From the NCBI GenBank assembly GCA_035719105.1, contig DASTGN010000004.1:620001-684000 (forward strand): 64,000 bases of DNA. The letters run 5' to 3'. The notes below the pieces were generated by a model. The model searched no databases. It had not been told where the DNA came from and saw only the letters and a list, made by a program, of their open reading frames with translations. Below, piece by piece: positions 42,642 through 52,384 of the stretch (position 1 is its first letter; each line of letters begins with the position of its first letter). The translations under genes were made by a program, and so were the position numbers. The DNA is from UBA8389 sp035719105 (lineage in GTDB: Bacteria; Bacteroidota; Bacteroidia; Bacteroidales; UBA1402).

Positions 42642-45154
42642 GTCCCGTAGAATGGCCTAAGCGTTTTGATTTCAATGCCTTGGACTATAATGGTGAATTC
42701 GCCATTTCGGTCTGAGGTGTTGCAATCGAAAGTCGTCTTACCGTTCGTATCGGTGTACATGTTGGGCGCCCAGAAAATGGTGGTTCGGGTTTCCGTATTC
42801 AAGAAGGAGGTATCCGTAGAAGCTGAATTGTAAAAAATGTTAGGTCTGCTGATGTTCTTGATGGGGATATAGTCAATGGTGCCCACCACTGCACCTTTGG
42901 GTGCTGCCGAGAAGGGTTTGCCGACTCCATTGAACACAATAGGACTTCCTCTTTCCTTTGTCGCATAAATCATACCAACTATTGGTTTTTTACCTCCGGT
43001 TCGATGATTCGGGCAATTGAAAACATTATATTCTCTACAAACATAATCCTCTTTTTTGCCCATGTTGTCGTCGTTATCGTTAACTCCACTTTTTGATTCA
43101 ACGAAGACTTCTTTCAATTGAATGATTTTAGAAAGAGCGTTCAGTACCGGGGCTTCGTATTTGGTAAAGGTATTGACCGGTTGAGTAAAATTCAGAGATT
43201 CCCCCAAACGAACGTATTTATCCATTTCTAAGGAATAATCGACCATTTGAATGTCGTAGTCATCCGAAAAATGCAATCCTGGTTTGAGCATTTTAATCTC
43301 ATTCGGTTTTACCAATAAGGACTTCGGTGATATGGAAAAAGAGCCATTCTTACTTAAAGGCACAGCTTCAGACCAGTCTTTGACAGTATATGCTATCTTA
43401 TTGATATTGTATGCGTTGCGTGGTCTGCTTGCTCCTTGAAACAGATTCAATAGTGGTGTCAGATCCTTTTTATCAGCCAAAGTGGTCGATTCAAGCATCA
43501 ACTGTTCCAATTTGATGGGCTTTTTATTTTTTGAAGTAACTACACCACTGATTCCTCCTGCATTTTCCAGGATTCGGATAAAACCGGTTGGCTGGTACCG
43601 GAGCATATTTCCCCAACTTTTCAACTCCCAGTTCATGGAGATGAGGCGTTTGTCAAAAGCGTTTTCATGTTCGTCCAGAATGGATGTTCTGGGACCGAAC
43701 ATGTTATTGAAATAATACGACTGAAGCATCGTGCGGTAACTATTTTTATTTAAGGTGTTCTTATCAACGATCGAAATGGAAAAGTTGGTGGCTATCGGAT
43801 GGTTGTTGGAATCAACGATGTTTAGGCTCACTTTGATGGTGGCTTGACCCTTTTTCACGGATTTGACAGTGCTGAACAGTACCTTATAAGGATCTTCAGT
43901 TTTACTTAGGAAGTAGCGTTCTGCTTTAGGCGCAGCTATGGTGTCGAACACAGCAAGGTTCAGAATGCCTTTTGACAGGCTGTCTATCGGTAGTTCGACT
44001 CGTACCGAATCACCATTTCTTATGGATAAGGATTGACTCCATACCATTTGATCTTTAGTACGAAGGACGAGTGTGGCTGAATCCTTTTGATCCCTATTCG
44101 TCAAAACCGCTATTGGACGATTTTTAACGGTTTCGATTCGTAGTCCATAACCCTTGGGTTCGATCTTGCCGGGAAATTCCAACAGAGTGGTCGTGTCGTT
44201 TTCATATACCATCCATTGATATCTAGCGTTTGCGCGAGGGATGAACCGGATGTCTCCCAAACCCTGCTTGTCGGTATGCGTTCGACCGATGATTTTATGA
44301 TCTTCCAACAATTCCACAGGTACTTCCAATGGATTTTTTTGATCGTCAAGAACTTCAATAATCGTCCGATTCGGAAGGCCTTCCAAAAAATGTCCGCCCT
44401 CAGCATAGGTATTGACTTTCACGGTATTGCCCTCATGCCTCAGATTCAGAATAAGTTCAGCAAAATCTTTATCCTGAGTAAAGCGAATTTCGCAACGAAC
44501 CATTTCTGTTTTTTCAATTTTAGGGTAGGTGAACCGTACATAAGCTTCCCCCAAGCTATTAGTCGAAAGAGAACCTTTTTTTAAGAGTTGTTCGCCCACC
44601 CATAGGCTGAATTTTCCTTTGAGAATTTTCCCGGCGGTGCCCTTGACTCTGGCAAGAATTTCAACCTTTTCTCCTCGATGAATTTTCTTTTGGTTGGTGA
44701 CAGAGGCTTCTGCTTCCATTCGATTCATGATATTCTTGCTCACGATGATGGGTTGGACAAATACATCGTTGGGATTCAGGCTGATCATTCGGTCCGTGTA
44801 AGCATAAAAATAGTATTTCCCCTCTGGTAGCGTGTCTGGTAGCATGATATCTCCGTGTGCCCGGATGTCGTACATGGGGAATTGTTTTTCCAGTACTTTG
44901 TTTTTATTGCGATCGGAAATGCGTACGTAGAGCACTTCGTTCAGAATGGGCGTTAGCACGTATGCCTTGAACCAAATGGTGTCTTCTGGTGAGTAGATGT
45001 TTCTGTCCAAGTGGACGTATAAACTGATGACGGGCTTTTCTAAGTTGTACGTATCCAAACGTTGCTGCAACGTATCAACTAGATTGATTGCTTTTATATT
45101 CGGAATAAGTAAGAATCCCGCCAACAATATTACTGATAATCTGAGTTTCATCAT
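42623..45154 (-). CDS. Large MG2-type extracytoplasmic protein
   Basis: An 843-residue protein with a signal peptide (about 1-22). It has macroglobulin-like beta domains of the kind common in Bacteroidota (VISLYVHLDRNIYSPEDTIW, LPEGKYYFYAYTDRM). The C-terminal motif TTIFWAPNMYTDTNGKTTFD, followed by a final immunoglobulin-like strand set, is shared by this family. Some relatives also carry a TonB-plug-like segment, and the stretch around residues 735-790 may correspond. No thioester motif seen. Function unknown; possibly protease inhibition or an outer-membrane accessory role. It ends inside sucD by 19 nt. Confidence 0.65.
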   Translation of the reverse strand: MMKLRLSVILLAGFLLIPNIKAINLVDTLQQRLDTYNLEKPVISLYVHLDRNIYSPEDTIWFKAYVLTPILNEVLYVRISDRNKNKVLEKQFPMYDIRAHGDIMLPDTLPEGKYYFYAYTDRMISLNPNDVFVQPIIVSKNIMNRMEAEASVTNQKKIHRGEKVEILARVKGTAGKILKGKFSLWVGEQLLKKGSLSTNSLGEAYVRFTYPKIEKTEMVRCEIRFTQDKDFAELILNLRHEGNTVKVNTYAEGGHFLEGLPNRTIIEVLDDQKNPLEVPVELLEDHKIIGRTHTDKQGLGDIRFIPRANARYQWMVYENDTTTLLEFPGKIEPKGYGLRIETVKNRPIAVLTNRDQKDSATLVLRTKDQMVWSQSLSIRNGDSVRVELPIDSLSKGILNLAVFDTIAAPKAERYFLSKTEDPYKVLFSTVKSVKKGQATIKVSLNIVDSNNHPIATNFSISIVDKNTLNKNSYRTMLQSYYFNNMFGPRTSILDEHENAFDKRLISMNWELKSWGNMLRYQPTGFIRILENAGGISGVVTSKNKKPIKLEQLMLESTTLADKKDLTPLLNLFQGASRPRNAYNINKIAYTVKDWSEAVPLSKNGSFSISPKSLLVKPNEIKMLKPGLHFSDDYDIQMVDYSLEMDKYVRLGESLNFTQPVNTFTKYEAPVLNALSKIIQLKEVFVESKSGVNDNDDNMGKKEDYVCREYNVFNCPNHRTGGKKPIVGMIYATKERGSPIVFNGVGKPFSAAPKGAVVGTIDYIPIKNISRPNIFYNSASTDTSFLNTETRTTIFWAPNMYTDTNGKTTFDCNTSDRNGEFTIIVQGIEIKTLRPFYGTYDFKL

Positions 45155-45298
45155 GCTAAGTTAGTGATTTTTGAAAATAGGAGCCATTTACCGATGAAAA
45201 ATAGGCCTTGACATATTTTTGGGGTGCCTGATTAAACATTTGAATGCATTTACACTCCAAGTAATGAAAAACAAAACAAACCACTTAATTGATAAAAA

Positions 45299-46057
45299 AT
45301 GAAAAAAAGAATTTGTATTTTAATGATCGCCCTATTGGCTTCAGGCGTTTCTGTAACGGCTCAAAACCGTGGTAATGAACATCATTCGATGAATGAGTTG
45401 AAATTGACCGACGATCAAAAAGCCAAAATGAAGGTGTTGCATCAAGAGTTTGCTAAACAGGATTCGATTTCAAAGGTTCAATTTAAGAAACAACGTGAAG
45501 TCGTTATGGCAGATCGTCGTTTGGCCATGTCCAAAATTTTGACGCCTGAGCAATTGCTTCAAATGGACAAGATTCGGGTGGAAAGAGAAAAGAGGGCTGG
45601 ACAAAAAGGTCAATTCGGACCTGGAAATGGTCGTCCAGGTTTCAGCCAAGGTCGTTTTGCTGGTCAAGGTCGTGAACAGATGATGCGAAATAGGTTTCGT
45701 ATGATGCAACAAATGCACAGACGGGGCGCCCAAATGAGCATGAAAGGGAACAAATCGACTGAAAGAGTTGATCCAGAAATACGCATCAAAAAACAGATGG
45801 AACACCTGTCGAAAGTGCTTGATTTGACCACGGATCAGGAAGTCAAAATCCAGGCCATTCAAATGAAAAATGCCAAAGAAGAAATTGATGCATACAAAAA
45901 CCACATGCTAAAAAAGGAGGCACAAGTCCAAAAAAACGCTACTAAGATGGAGGAAATCAAAGCGTTGTTGACTCCTGAACAAATCGCTAAAATGGAAGCT
46001 CAGCAAAATCGTGCTTCAAAAAAGCATATGGGTCCAAAGCCTCAGGTCGTAAAGTAA
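45299..46057 (+). CDS. Spy/CpxP-like (LTxxQ) periplasmic protein with duplicated helical unit
   Basis: A 252-residue secreted protein: signal peptide (about 1-22, cut after VTAQ), then two similar helical halves. The first has ELKLTDDQKAKMKVL and ILTPEQLLQMDKI; the second has LDLTTDQEVKIQAI and LLTPEQIAKMEA. LTxxQ-type pairs define the Spy/CpxP/ZraP superfamily of periplasmic chaperones and stress sensors. Between the halves is a very basic Gly/Phe/Arg/Met-rich linker (e.g. REQMMRNRFRMMQQMHRRG). It is a single-gene unit ended by a strong terminator. Binding to metal or unfolded proteins is possible but unproven. Confidence 0.75.
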   Translation: MKKRICILMIALLASGVSVTAQNRGNEHHSMNELKLTDDQKAKMKVLHQEFAKQDSISKVQFKKQREVVMADRRLAMSKILTPEQLLQMDKIRVEREKRAGQKGQFGPGNGRPGFSQGRFAGQGREQMMRNRFRMMQQMHRRGAQMSMKGNKSTERVDPEIRIKKQMEHLSKVLDLTTDQEVKIQAIQMKNAKEEIDAYKNHMLKKEAQVQKNATKMEEIKALLTPEQIAKMEAQQNRASKKHMGPKPQVVK

Positions 46058-46078
46058 GTAGAAGGTAAACAGTAATTA

Positions 46079-46119
46079 AAAAAAGAAGTGGCCCTTTTGC
46101 GGAGCCACTTCTTTTTTTT
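46079..46119. terminator. Bidirectional terminator between Spy-like gene and HAD gene
   Basis: AAAAAAAGAAGTGGC and GCCACTTCTTTTTTTT pair around a 12-nt loop. The stop codon of the convergent HAD gene lies at its right end. Confidence 0.92.
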
Positions 46120-46864
46120 AAGCTTTTGTAGAACGTAGGGCATCGTGAAGATCGGCCCAAGCGTTGCTAAGGGCTGACATACTTTCAAATAATAAATCAG
46201 CCCCTGCATCTATTAAGTGATGGTCCTGCAGTTTGCCAGTGTTGACGGCAATGGTAAATAAGCCTGCCGCTTTGGCGGATTCCACACCGAGAGGAGCATT
46301 TTCTACGACTAATACGTTGTTGGGTTGAACCCCCGATTTTTTTAAACCTTGCAGGTAGGGTTCGGGATGTGGTTTGCCAATCGTGACATCAAAAGCGGTG
46401 ACCATTCGATTCCGGGTGAATTGATCTGGGAAGTATTGGCTGAGTTTGGTGAGCAATGATTTTTGGCCGGAACCGGTCACTAAAATGCGCATTAATCGAT
46501 CGGCTTTAACTTGATTGAGCAATTCGACTGCTCCTGGCATGACAGGAGCCGCGGTTGAGGCTTCGAAAAGTTCCGATTTCCGGTTGTAAATTTTCTGAAT
46601 TTCTTCTTCGGTGGCATCTCGCCCTAGTTCACGTTGATAAACAATGTTGATGGTGCCACTGCCGGTGCGACCTTCGTGTAGATAGCCCTCTTCTTCGCTA
46701 AAAACCACGCCCATTTCATTTAGGGTTTGTGTCCAGGCAGTTGCATGGATGGGCATGGAATCAAACAAAACACCGTCCATGTCGAACAAAACAGCTTTTA
46801 AGTCTAAAAAGGGATGATTGTTTTGTTGTAGATACGATTGAATGGCCTTGGAATAATGGTTCAT
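46118..46864 (-). CDS. HAD-family phosphatase (beta-phosphoglucomutase-like)
   Basis: Cytoplasmic HAD hydrolase of 248 residues. Catalytic DxD in VLFDMDGVLFDS (Asp about 28 and 30), cap domain inserted after it, motif II in LVTGSG, conserved Lys in GKPHPEPYL, and acidic motif IV in VVENAPLGVESAK. This is the subfamily of sugar-phosphate phosphatases and beta-phosphoglucomutases; the substrate cannot be told. The ATG at 46864 is chosen because the extension to 46918 would run through the pgi terminator. Confidence 0.85.
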   Translation of the reverse strand: MNHYSKAIQSYLQQNNHPFLDLKAVLFDMDGVLFDSMPIHATAWTQTLNEMGVVFSEEEGYLHEGRTGSGTINIVYQRELGRDATEEEIQKIYNRKSELFEASTAAPVMPGAVELLNQVKADRLMRILVTGSGQKSLLTKLSQYFPDQFTRNRMVTAFDVTIGKPHPEPYLQGLKKSGVQPNNVLVVENAPLGVESAKAAGLFTIAVNTGKLQDHHLIDAGADLLFESMSALSNAWADLHDALRSTKA

Positions 46865-46879
46865 GTTGTCAATTGTAAA

Positions 46880-46916
46880 ATGAAAGCCCCCTAACGGTTT
46901 GGTCAGAGGGCTTTTC
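46880..46916 (-). terminator. Terminator after pgi
   Basis: On the minus strand AAAGCCCTC and GGGGGCTTT pair around an 18-20 nt loop, directly after the pgi stop and followed by CATTTT. It ends the purA-to-pgi operon. Confidence 0.65.
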
Positions 46917-46920
46917 AAAA

Positions 46921-48264
46921 TTATAGGCGGGTTTTGATGGCCTGCGTTTCTTTTTCGTACCCTGGCTTTTCGAGAAGGGCGAACATATTTTTCTTATAGG
47001 CTTCTACTCCTGGTTGGTCGAACGGATTCACACCTAAAAGGTAACCACTGATTCCACAGGCTTTTTCGAACATATAGAGCAATTGACCGATGAAATATTC
47101 GTTCAGTACTGGAATTTCGATTTTCAGATTGGGAACATTTCCGTCCACGTGGGCAATTTGTGTACCGAGTTCGGCCATCTTATTTACTGCATCCACGCGT
47201 TTACCAGCTAAGTAGTTGAGGCCATCGAGGTTGGCTTCGTCCGAGGGAATGACGACTTCTCTATTGGCGTTGCCAATGGTGAGAACGGTTTCAAAAATGA
47301 TGCGTTCGCCTTCTTGAATCCACTGACCCATGGAGTGCAAGTCGGTGGTCAGGTCGACGGCAGCTGGGAAGATTCCTAGGTTGTCCTTGCCTTCACTTTC
47401 TCCGTACAATTGTTTCCACCATTCGGAAACAAAATGTAGTTTGGGGTGGAAGTTGACCATGATTTCGATTTTTTTGCCCGATTTGTACAGTTCGTTGCGG
47501 GTAGCGGCATAAACTGCAGCAGGATTGGCTTCGAAGGCTGTGTCTAAGCCGCAAATGCTTTCCATGTCAACGGCACCAGCTACGAATTGGCGAATATCGT
47601 GACCAGCAACTGCAATTGGAAGAAGACCAACCGGGGTCAATACGGAGTATCGTCCACCGACGTTATCTGGAATGACATAAGTTTTGTAACCTTCGAGAGT
47701 GGCTAGGGTGCGTAGTGCGCCGCGCTCAGCATCTGTGATGGCAACAATGCGATTTTTAGCTTCAGATTTGCCCACCTGGTTTTCAAGCATGGTTTTAAGT
47801 AGACGGAAAGCCAGAGCGGTTTCTGTGGTGGTACCTGATTTGGAGATGTTGATAATCCCAAATGACTTACCTTTCAGAAAATCAGTCAGTTCGGCCAGGT
47901 AGTCTTCGCTGATGTTGTGACCGGCATAGACGATAACGGGGTTGGTGCGTTCCTTTTGTAACCAGTCGAAGCTGTTGCTCATGGAATCAATGACGGCTTT
48001 GGCACCCAAATAACTGCCGCCAATACCGGCTATGACGACTACTTCGCACTTGTTGCGGAGGCTGTCTGCTGTGGCTTGTATGTCATTTAAAAAGGCTTCA
48101 GTAATAGAGGAAGGCAGGTTGAGCCAACCTAAGAAATCATTGCCTTTGCCCGTTGCGTCGTGCAACATTTTGTTGGCCGCTGCAGTTTGAATTGCATAGG
48201 CATCGATTTTTTCTTTGGAGACAAAACTGAGGGTTTTGTCAATGTTTAATTTGATGGTTTCCAT
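46921..48264 (-). CDS. pgi: Glucose-6-phosphate isomerase
   Basis: Glycolytic enzyme interconverting glucose-6-phosphate and fructose-6-phosphate. The protein is 447 residues, the short bacterial form. Sugar-isomerase (SIS) fold signatures are present: IAGIGGSYLGAKAV, ISKSGTTTETALAFR, VGGRYSVLTPVGLLP, and the C-terminal LLGVNPFDQPGVEAYKK. It is the last gene of a tight operon, 10 nt after gpsA. Confidence 0.96.
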   Translation of the reverse strand: METIKLNIDKTLSFVSKEKIDAYAIQTAAANKMLHDATGKGNDFLGWLNLPSSITEAFLNDIQATADSLRNKCEVVVIAGIGGSYLGAKAVIDSMSNSFDWLQKERTNPVIVYAGHNISEDYLAELTDFLKGKSFGIINISKSGTTTETALAFRLLKTMLENQVGKSEAKNRIVAITDAERGALRTLATLEGYKTYVIPDNVGGRYSVLTPVGLLPIAVAGHDIRQFVAGAVDMESICGLDTAFEANPAAVYAATRNELYKSGKKIEIMVNFHPKLHFVSEWWKQLYGESEGKDNLGIFPAAVDLTTDLHSMGQWIQEGERIIFETVLTIGNANREVVIPSDEANLDGLNYLAGKRVDAVNKMAELGTQIAHVDGNVPNLKIEIPVLNEYFIGQLLYMFEKACGISGYLLGVNPFDQPGVEAYKKNMFALLEKPGYEKETQAIKTRL

Positions 48265-48274
48265 TGTGATTTGT

Positions 48275-49273
48275 TTAACGGAGTGATTCGGTGAGTAGGC
48301 GGATTTCGATGTTGGGTGAAATCCGTTCGTACAAGATGTTATAAACGGCGTCCAAAATGGGCATGTTTACGTGATAGCATTCATTGATTTCTTTGATACA
48401 TTTGGTGGCGTAATAGCCCTCGGCGATCATTTCCATTTCCAAATGAGCGGTTCGTACGGAGTAACCTTTGCCTATCATGGTGCCGAACATACGGTTTCGA
48501 CTGAATTTTGAGTAGGCGGTAACTAACAAATCGCCCAAATAAGCTGATTCTTTGACGTTACGGAGCATGGGTTGCGCAGCATTGATGAATCGGCTGATTT
48601 CCTGAATGGAATTGGCAATGAGTACAGACTGGAAGTTATCGCCATATTTTAATCCGTGGCAAATACCAGCTGCAATGGCATAAACATTTTTTAGGGTAGA
48701 GGAATATTCTACACCGTTGATATCATCGGAAATGGTGGTTTTAACAAAACCGCAGGTGAATTTTTGGGCAACTTTTCGTGCGCGTTCTTTGTTGGTGCAG
48801 GCTATCGTCAAATAGGAGAGTCGCTCCAAGGCAACTTCTTCAGCATGACAAGGGCCACCGACAGCTACAATATTTTCCAGCGGAACTTCAAAAATCTTGT
48901 TGAAATAATCTGAAACCAACAAGTTTTCGTCGGGAACGATGCCTTTGATGGCCGTCACGATGATTTTATCGCTGATGGGCTGGTTCAGTTTTTTCAGGTG
49001 TTGTTTCAAAAAAGGAGAAGGGGTAGCAAACAACAGGATTTCGGAATTTTTGACAGCCAAATTGATGTTGCTGTAAAAATGAATCCGATTAAGGTCGAAT
49101 TTGATGCCGCTTAAGTAGGTGGAATTGTGCCCGAGCTTTTTAAATTCCTCAATTTGAGAGGGACGGCGCATGTACCAGTTGATCTTCTCGGCACCATTCG
49201 TCATCAGAATTTTGGCGAGTGCTGTAGCCCAGCTTCCTCCACCCATGATGCAAATTTTTCCTTGAAATTCCAT
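48275..49273 (-). CDS. gpsA: Glycerol-3-phosphate dehydrogenase [NAD(P)+]
   Basis: Cytoplasmic enzyme reducing dihydroxyacetone phosphate to sn-glycerol-3-phosphate for phospholipid synthesis. The protein is 332 residues. The N-terminal Rossmann motif is ICIMGGGSWATALAKIL, the middle has VTAIKGIVPDENLLVS and VGGPCHAEEVA, and the catalytic Lys is in STLKNVYAIAAGICHGL. It lies 7 nt after lysS and before pgi, an order I know from other Bacteroidales. Confidence 0.95.
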   Translation of the reverse strand: MEFQGKICIMGGGSWATALAKILMTNGAEKINWYMRRPSQIEEFKKLGHNSTYLSGIKFDLNRIHFYSNINLAVKNSEILLFATPSPFLKQHLKKLNQPISDKIIVTAIKGIVPDENLLVSDYFNKIFEVPLENIVAVGGPCHAEEVALERLSYLTIACTNKERARKVAQKFTCGFVKTTISDDINGVEYSSTLKNVYAIAAGICHGLKYGDNFQSVLIANSIQEISRFINAAQPMLRNVKESAYLGDLLVTAYSKFSRNRMFGTMIGKGYSVRTAHLEMEMIAEGYYATKCIKEINECYHVNMPILDAVYNILYERISPNIEIRLLTESLR

Positions 49274-49280
49274 TCTTGGT

Positions 49281-51014
49281 TTAGTTTAGGTTTTCAACCC
49301 AGCTTTTTACCTGATCCTGGGTCGGATTGGTCAGTTCCAGTTTGTATTTTTTATTGAGGCCGCAAAGTTCTTGATGAAATTTGCCCGGTGCCAATTCTTT
49401 TAAGCTTTCAACAGTCAGATAACCTGCCTTTTGAATCGGAGCAACCCATTCTTCTGGGATGCCTATTAGTGTGTAGGCGGTCGCAGGATCTTTTTTAGCT
49501 ACTTTTTCCGGACGCATCTGTGGGAAGAACAAAACTTCCTGAATGGTGGTTTGGCCGGTCAGCAGCATCACGAGGCGGTCCATGCCGATGCCCATGCCGG
49601 ACGTTGGAGGCATGCCGTATTCGAGTGCGCGTACAAAGTCCATGTCGATGAACATGGCTTCGTCATCTCCTTTTTCAGCGAGTGCAAGTTGTTCTTGGAA
49701 ACGGCCGAGCTGGTCGATGGGGTCGTTGAGTTCAGAATACGCATTCGCGAGTTCCTTTCCGTTCACCATCAATTCGAACCGTTCGGTCAATTCTGGATTG
49801 GTGCGGTGCCGTTTGCAAAGTGGCGACATTTCATAAGGATAGTCCGTAATGAAGGTCGGTTGAATGTAATTGCCCTCGGAAGTGGCACCGAAGATTTCGT
49901 CGATGAGTTTGCCTTTGCCCATGGAGGGGTCTTGTTCGATGTTGAGCTTTTTGCAGACTTCACGCAGTTGACTTTCGTCCATGCCATTGATGTCGATGCC
50001 TGTGTTTTCGTGGATGGCGTCGATCATGGTAACGCGGCGGAAAGGTGCTTTGAAGCTAATCTGCTTATCACCAATCGTTAGCTCGGTGCTGCCGTTTACT
50101 TCCAAGGCAATGCGTTCCAACATTTGTTCTGTAAAGGACATCATCCAGTTGTAATCCTTGTAGGAAACATAGATTTCCATGGCAGTGAACTCTGGGTTGT
50201 GCGTTCGGTCCATGCCTTCGTTGCGGAAGTTCTTGGAGAATTCGTACACGCCTTCGAAACCGCCAACGATGAGGCGTTTCAAGTAAAGTTCATCCGCGAT
50301 GCGGAGGTACAATGGAATGTCCAACGCGTTGTGGTGGGTGGTGAAGGGGCGTGCGGCCGCTCCTCCGGGAATGGATTGTAAAATTGGTGTTTCCACTTCC
50401 ATGTAACCGCGTTCGTTGAAAAAGTTGCGCATGGAGGTGAAGACTTGGGTGCGTTTGCGGAAAATGTCTTTGACTTGGCTGTTGACGACCAAATCCACGT
50501 AGCGTTGGCGGTAGCGGAGTTCGGGATCGGTAAAGGCGTCGAACACTTCGCCGTCTTTTTCCTTGACCACTGGCAGGGGCTTCAATGTTTTGGCCAAAAC
50601 GGTCAACGAGTCGGCGTGGACGGAGATTTCACCCATCTGCGTACGGAATACGTAGCCTTTGATGCCTACGAAATCGCCAATGTCCAGTAATTTCTTGAAT
50701 ACGGTGTTGTAGAGTTCCTTATCGTTTTCGTCAGGACAAATGGAGTCGCGGGAAATGTATACCTGAATGCGGCCTTCGGAATCTTGGAGTTCCATAAAGG
50801 AAGCTTTGCCCATGATGCGACGGGTCATAATGCGACCGGCGATGCATACTTGACGGGGCGTTTCTGCGTCGTCCTTGAAACTTTCAAGGATTTCACTGGA
50901 AAAAGCGTTGGTAGGAAATTCTTCGGCAGGATAGGGATTAATGCCTGCATCTCGCAGTGCTTGAAGACTTTGTCTTCTGCCAATTTCCTGTTCGCTTAAA
51001 TCTAAAAGGCTCAT
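49281..51014 (-). CDS. lysS: Lysine-tRNA ligase (class II)
   Basis: Cytoplasmic class II aminoacyl-tRNA synthetase charging tRNA-Lys. The protein is 577 residues, longer than the about 505 of E. coli. The extra about 70 residues are at the C-terminus (after LLFFPQMRPE), a helix-rich extension also seen in other Bacteroidota. The OB-fold anticodon-binding domain comes first (RIMTRRIMGKASFMELQDSE). Motif 2 (FRNEGMDRTHNPEFTAME) and motif 3 (GMGIGMDRLVMLLTG) are intact. Confidence 0.96.
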   Translation of the reverse strand: MSLLDLSEQEIGRRQSLQALRDAGINPYPAEEFPTNAFSSEILESFKDDAETPRQVCIAGRIMTRRIMGKASFMELQDSEGRIQVYISRDSICPDENDKELYNTVFKKLLDIGDFVGIKGYVFRTQMGEISVHADSLTVLAKTLKPLPVVKEKDGEVFDAFTDPELRYRQRYVDLVVNSQVKDIFRKRTQVFTSMRNFFNERGYMEVETPILQSIPGGAAARPFTTHHNALDIPLYLRIADELYLKRLIVGGFEGVYEFSKNFRNEGMDRTHNPEFTAMEIYVSYKDYNWMMSFTEQMLERIALEVNGSTELTIGDKQISFKAPFRRVTMIDAIHENTGIDINGMDESQLREVCKKLNIEQDPSMGKGKLIDEIFGATSEGNYIQPTFITDYPYEMSPLCKRHRTNPELTERFELMVNGKELANAYSELNDPIDQLGRFQEQLALAEKGDDEAMFIDMDFVRALEYGMPPTSGMGIGMDRLVMLLTGQTTIQEVLFFPQMRPEKVAKKDPATAYTLIGIPEEWVAPIQKAGYLTVESLKELAPGKFHQELCGLNKKYKLELTNPTQDQVKSWVENLN

Positions 51015-51019
51015 ACTTT

Positions 51020-52381
51020 TTATTTTAATAAGTTGACAAACTCGGCCGTAGGCACAAGTTTTTGTTCACCGGTCGTCATGTTTTTAAGGGTGATGCTCCC
51101 GGTAGCGATTTCCGTTTCGCCGGCAATGGCTACGTAGGGAATCTTACGGGTATCGGCATAACCCATCTGTTTTTTCATCTTGCTGGCCTCTGGATAGATT
51201 TCAGCCGAAATGCCTGCCTCACGGACGGCTTTAATTAAGGGGAGGCAGTAGGCGCATTCCTTATCGCCAAAGTTGGTGAAAAGGACTGTTGTTGTTTTTA
51301 ATGCTTCGGTGGGATACAGTTCAAGGCTGTTGAGTACGTCGAAGATGCGGTCGGCTCCGAAGGAAATACCTACGCCGGAAACTCCTGGAAGGCCAAACAC
51401 GCCGGTGAGGTTGTCGTAACGTCCGCCTCCGGTAATGCTGCCCATTTCAGTGTCCAACGCTTTAACTTCGAAAATGGCGCCGGTATAATAGTTGAGGCCG
51501 CGAGCCAGTCTGAGGTCGAGTTCAAGGATGGCTTTTACTTGCAGGCTGTCTGTGATTGAAAAGATGGTTTCCAGTTCTTCCACCCCTTTGAGTCCGATTT
51601 CAGATGTTGCTAATATCGTTTTGAGGCTGTTGAGCTTGTCTGCGTTGCTGCCTTCCAATTTCAATATCGGCTGAAGGCGTGTTACAGCTTCATCTGACAA
51701 ACCTTTATCTTTTAATTCCTTGTTTACATTTTCCAGCCCGATTTTATCGAATTTGTCGATGGCCACCGTAATATCGGTGAGGCGTTCGGTTTCACCCAGA
51801 ATTTCAGCAATGCCGCTCAACACTTTGCGGTTGTTGAGCTTGATGCAGACATTCAGGCCGAAGCGTTTGAACACTTCGTCGATGATTTGGATGAGTTCAA
51901 CCTCGTTGAGTAGCGAATCGCTGCCCACCACATCGGCGTCGCACTGGAAGAATTCGCGGTAACGGCCTTTTTGCGGACGGTCGGCGCGCCAAACGGGTTG
52001 AATTTGAAAGCGTTTGAACGGGAAGGAAATTTCGTTCTGGTGCATAACCACGTACCGGGCAAAAGGTACAGTTAAGTCGTAACGCAGGCCTTTTTCACTG
52101 ATTTTCGGGGTGAGTTTGGTCGAATTTGCAAGCAGGGCTGGATCATTGATTCCGTTCATGAAATCACCCGAATTCAGGATCTTGAACAGCAACTTGTCGC
52201 CTTCTTCGCCATATTTGCCCATCAAAGTGGACAGGTTTTCCATGGCAGGCGTTTCAATCTGCTGAAAACCAAATAGGTAGAAGACAGATCGGATGGTGTC
52301 GAAAATATAGTTGCGTTTCGCCATCTCGAGAGGCGAAAAATCACGGGTTCCTTTGGGTATGGAAGGTTTCTGTATGCTCAT
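51020..52381 (-). CDS. hisS: Histidine-tRNA ligase
   Basis: Class II synthetase charging tRNA-His, 453 residues. Motif 1 region at the N-terminus (PKGTRDFSP), motif 2 FQIQPVWRADRPQKGRYREF, the His-specific LARGLNYYTGAIFEV, GGGRYDNLTGVFG and motif 3 GVGISFGADRIFDVL are all present, followed by an anticodon-binding domain. It is in the operon between the metallopeptidase gene (3 nt) and lysS (5 nt). Confidence 0.96.
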   Translation of the reverse strand: MSIQKPSIPKGTRDFSPLEMAKRNYIFDTIRSVFYLFGFQQIETPAMENLSTLMGKYGEEGDKLLFKILNSGDFMNGINDPALLANSTKLTPKISEKGLRYDLTVPFARYVVMHQNEISFPFKRFQIQPVWRADRPQKGRYREFFQCDADVVGSDSLLNEVELIQIIDEVFKRFGLNVCIKLNNRKVLSGIAEILGETERLTDITVAIDKFDKIGLENVNKELKDKGLSDEAVTRLQPILKLEGSNADKLNSLKTILATSEIGLKGVEELETIFSITDSLQVKAILELDLRLARGLNYYTGAIFEVKALDTEMGSITGGGRYDNLTGVFGLPGVSGVGISFGADRIFDVLNSLELYPTEALKTTTVLFTNFGDKECAYCLPLIKAVREAGISAEIYPEASKMKKQMGYADTRKIPYVAIAGETEIATGSITLKNMTTGEQKLVPTAEFVNLLK

Positions 52382-52384
52382 GTA

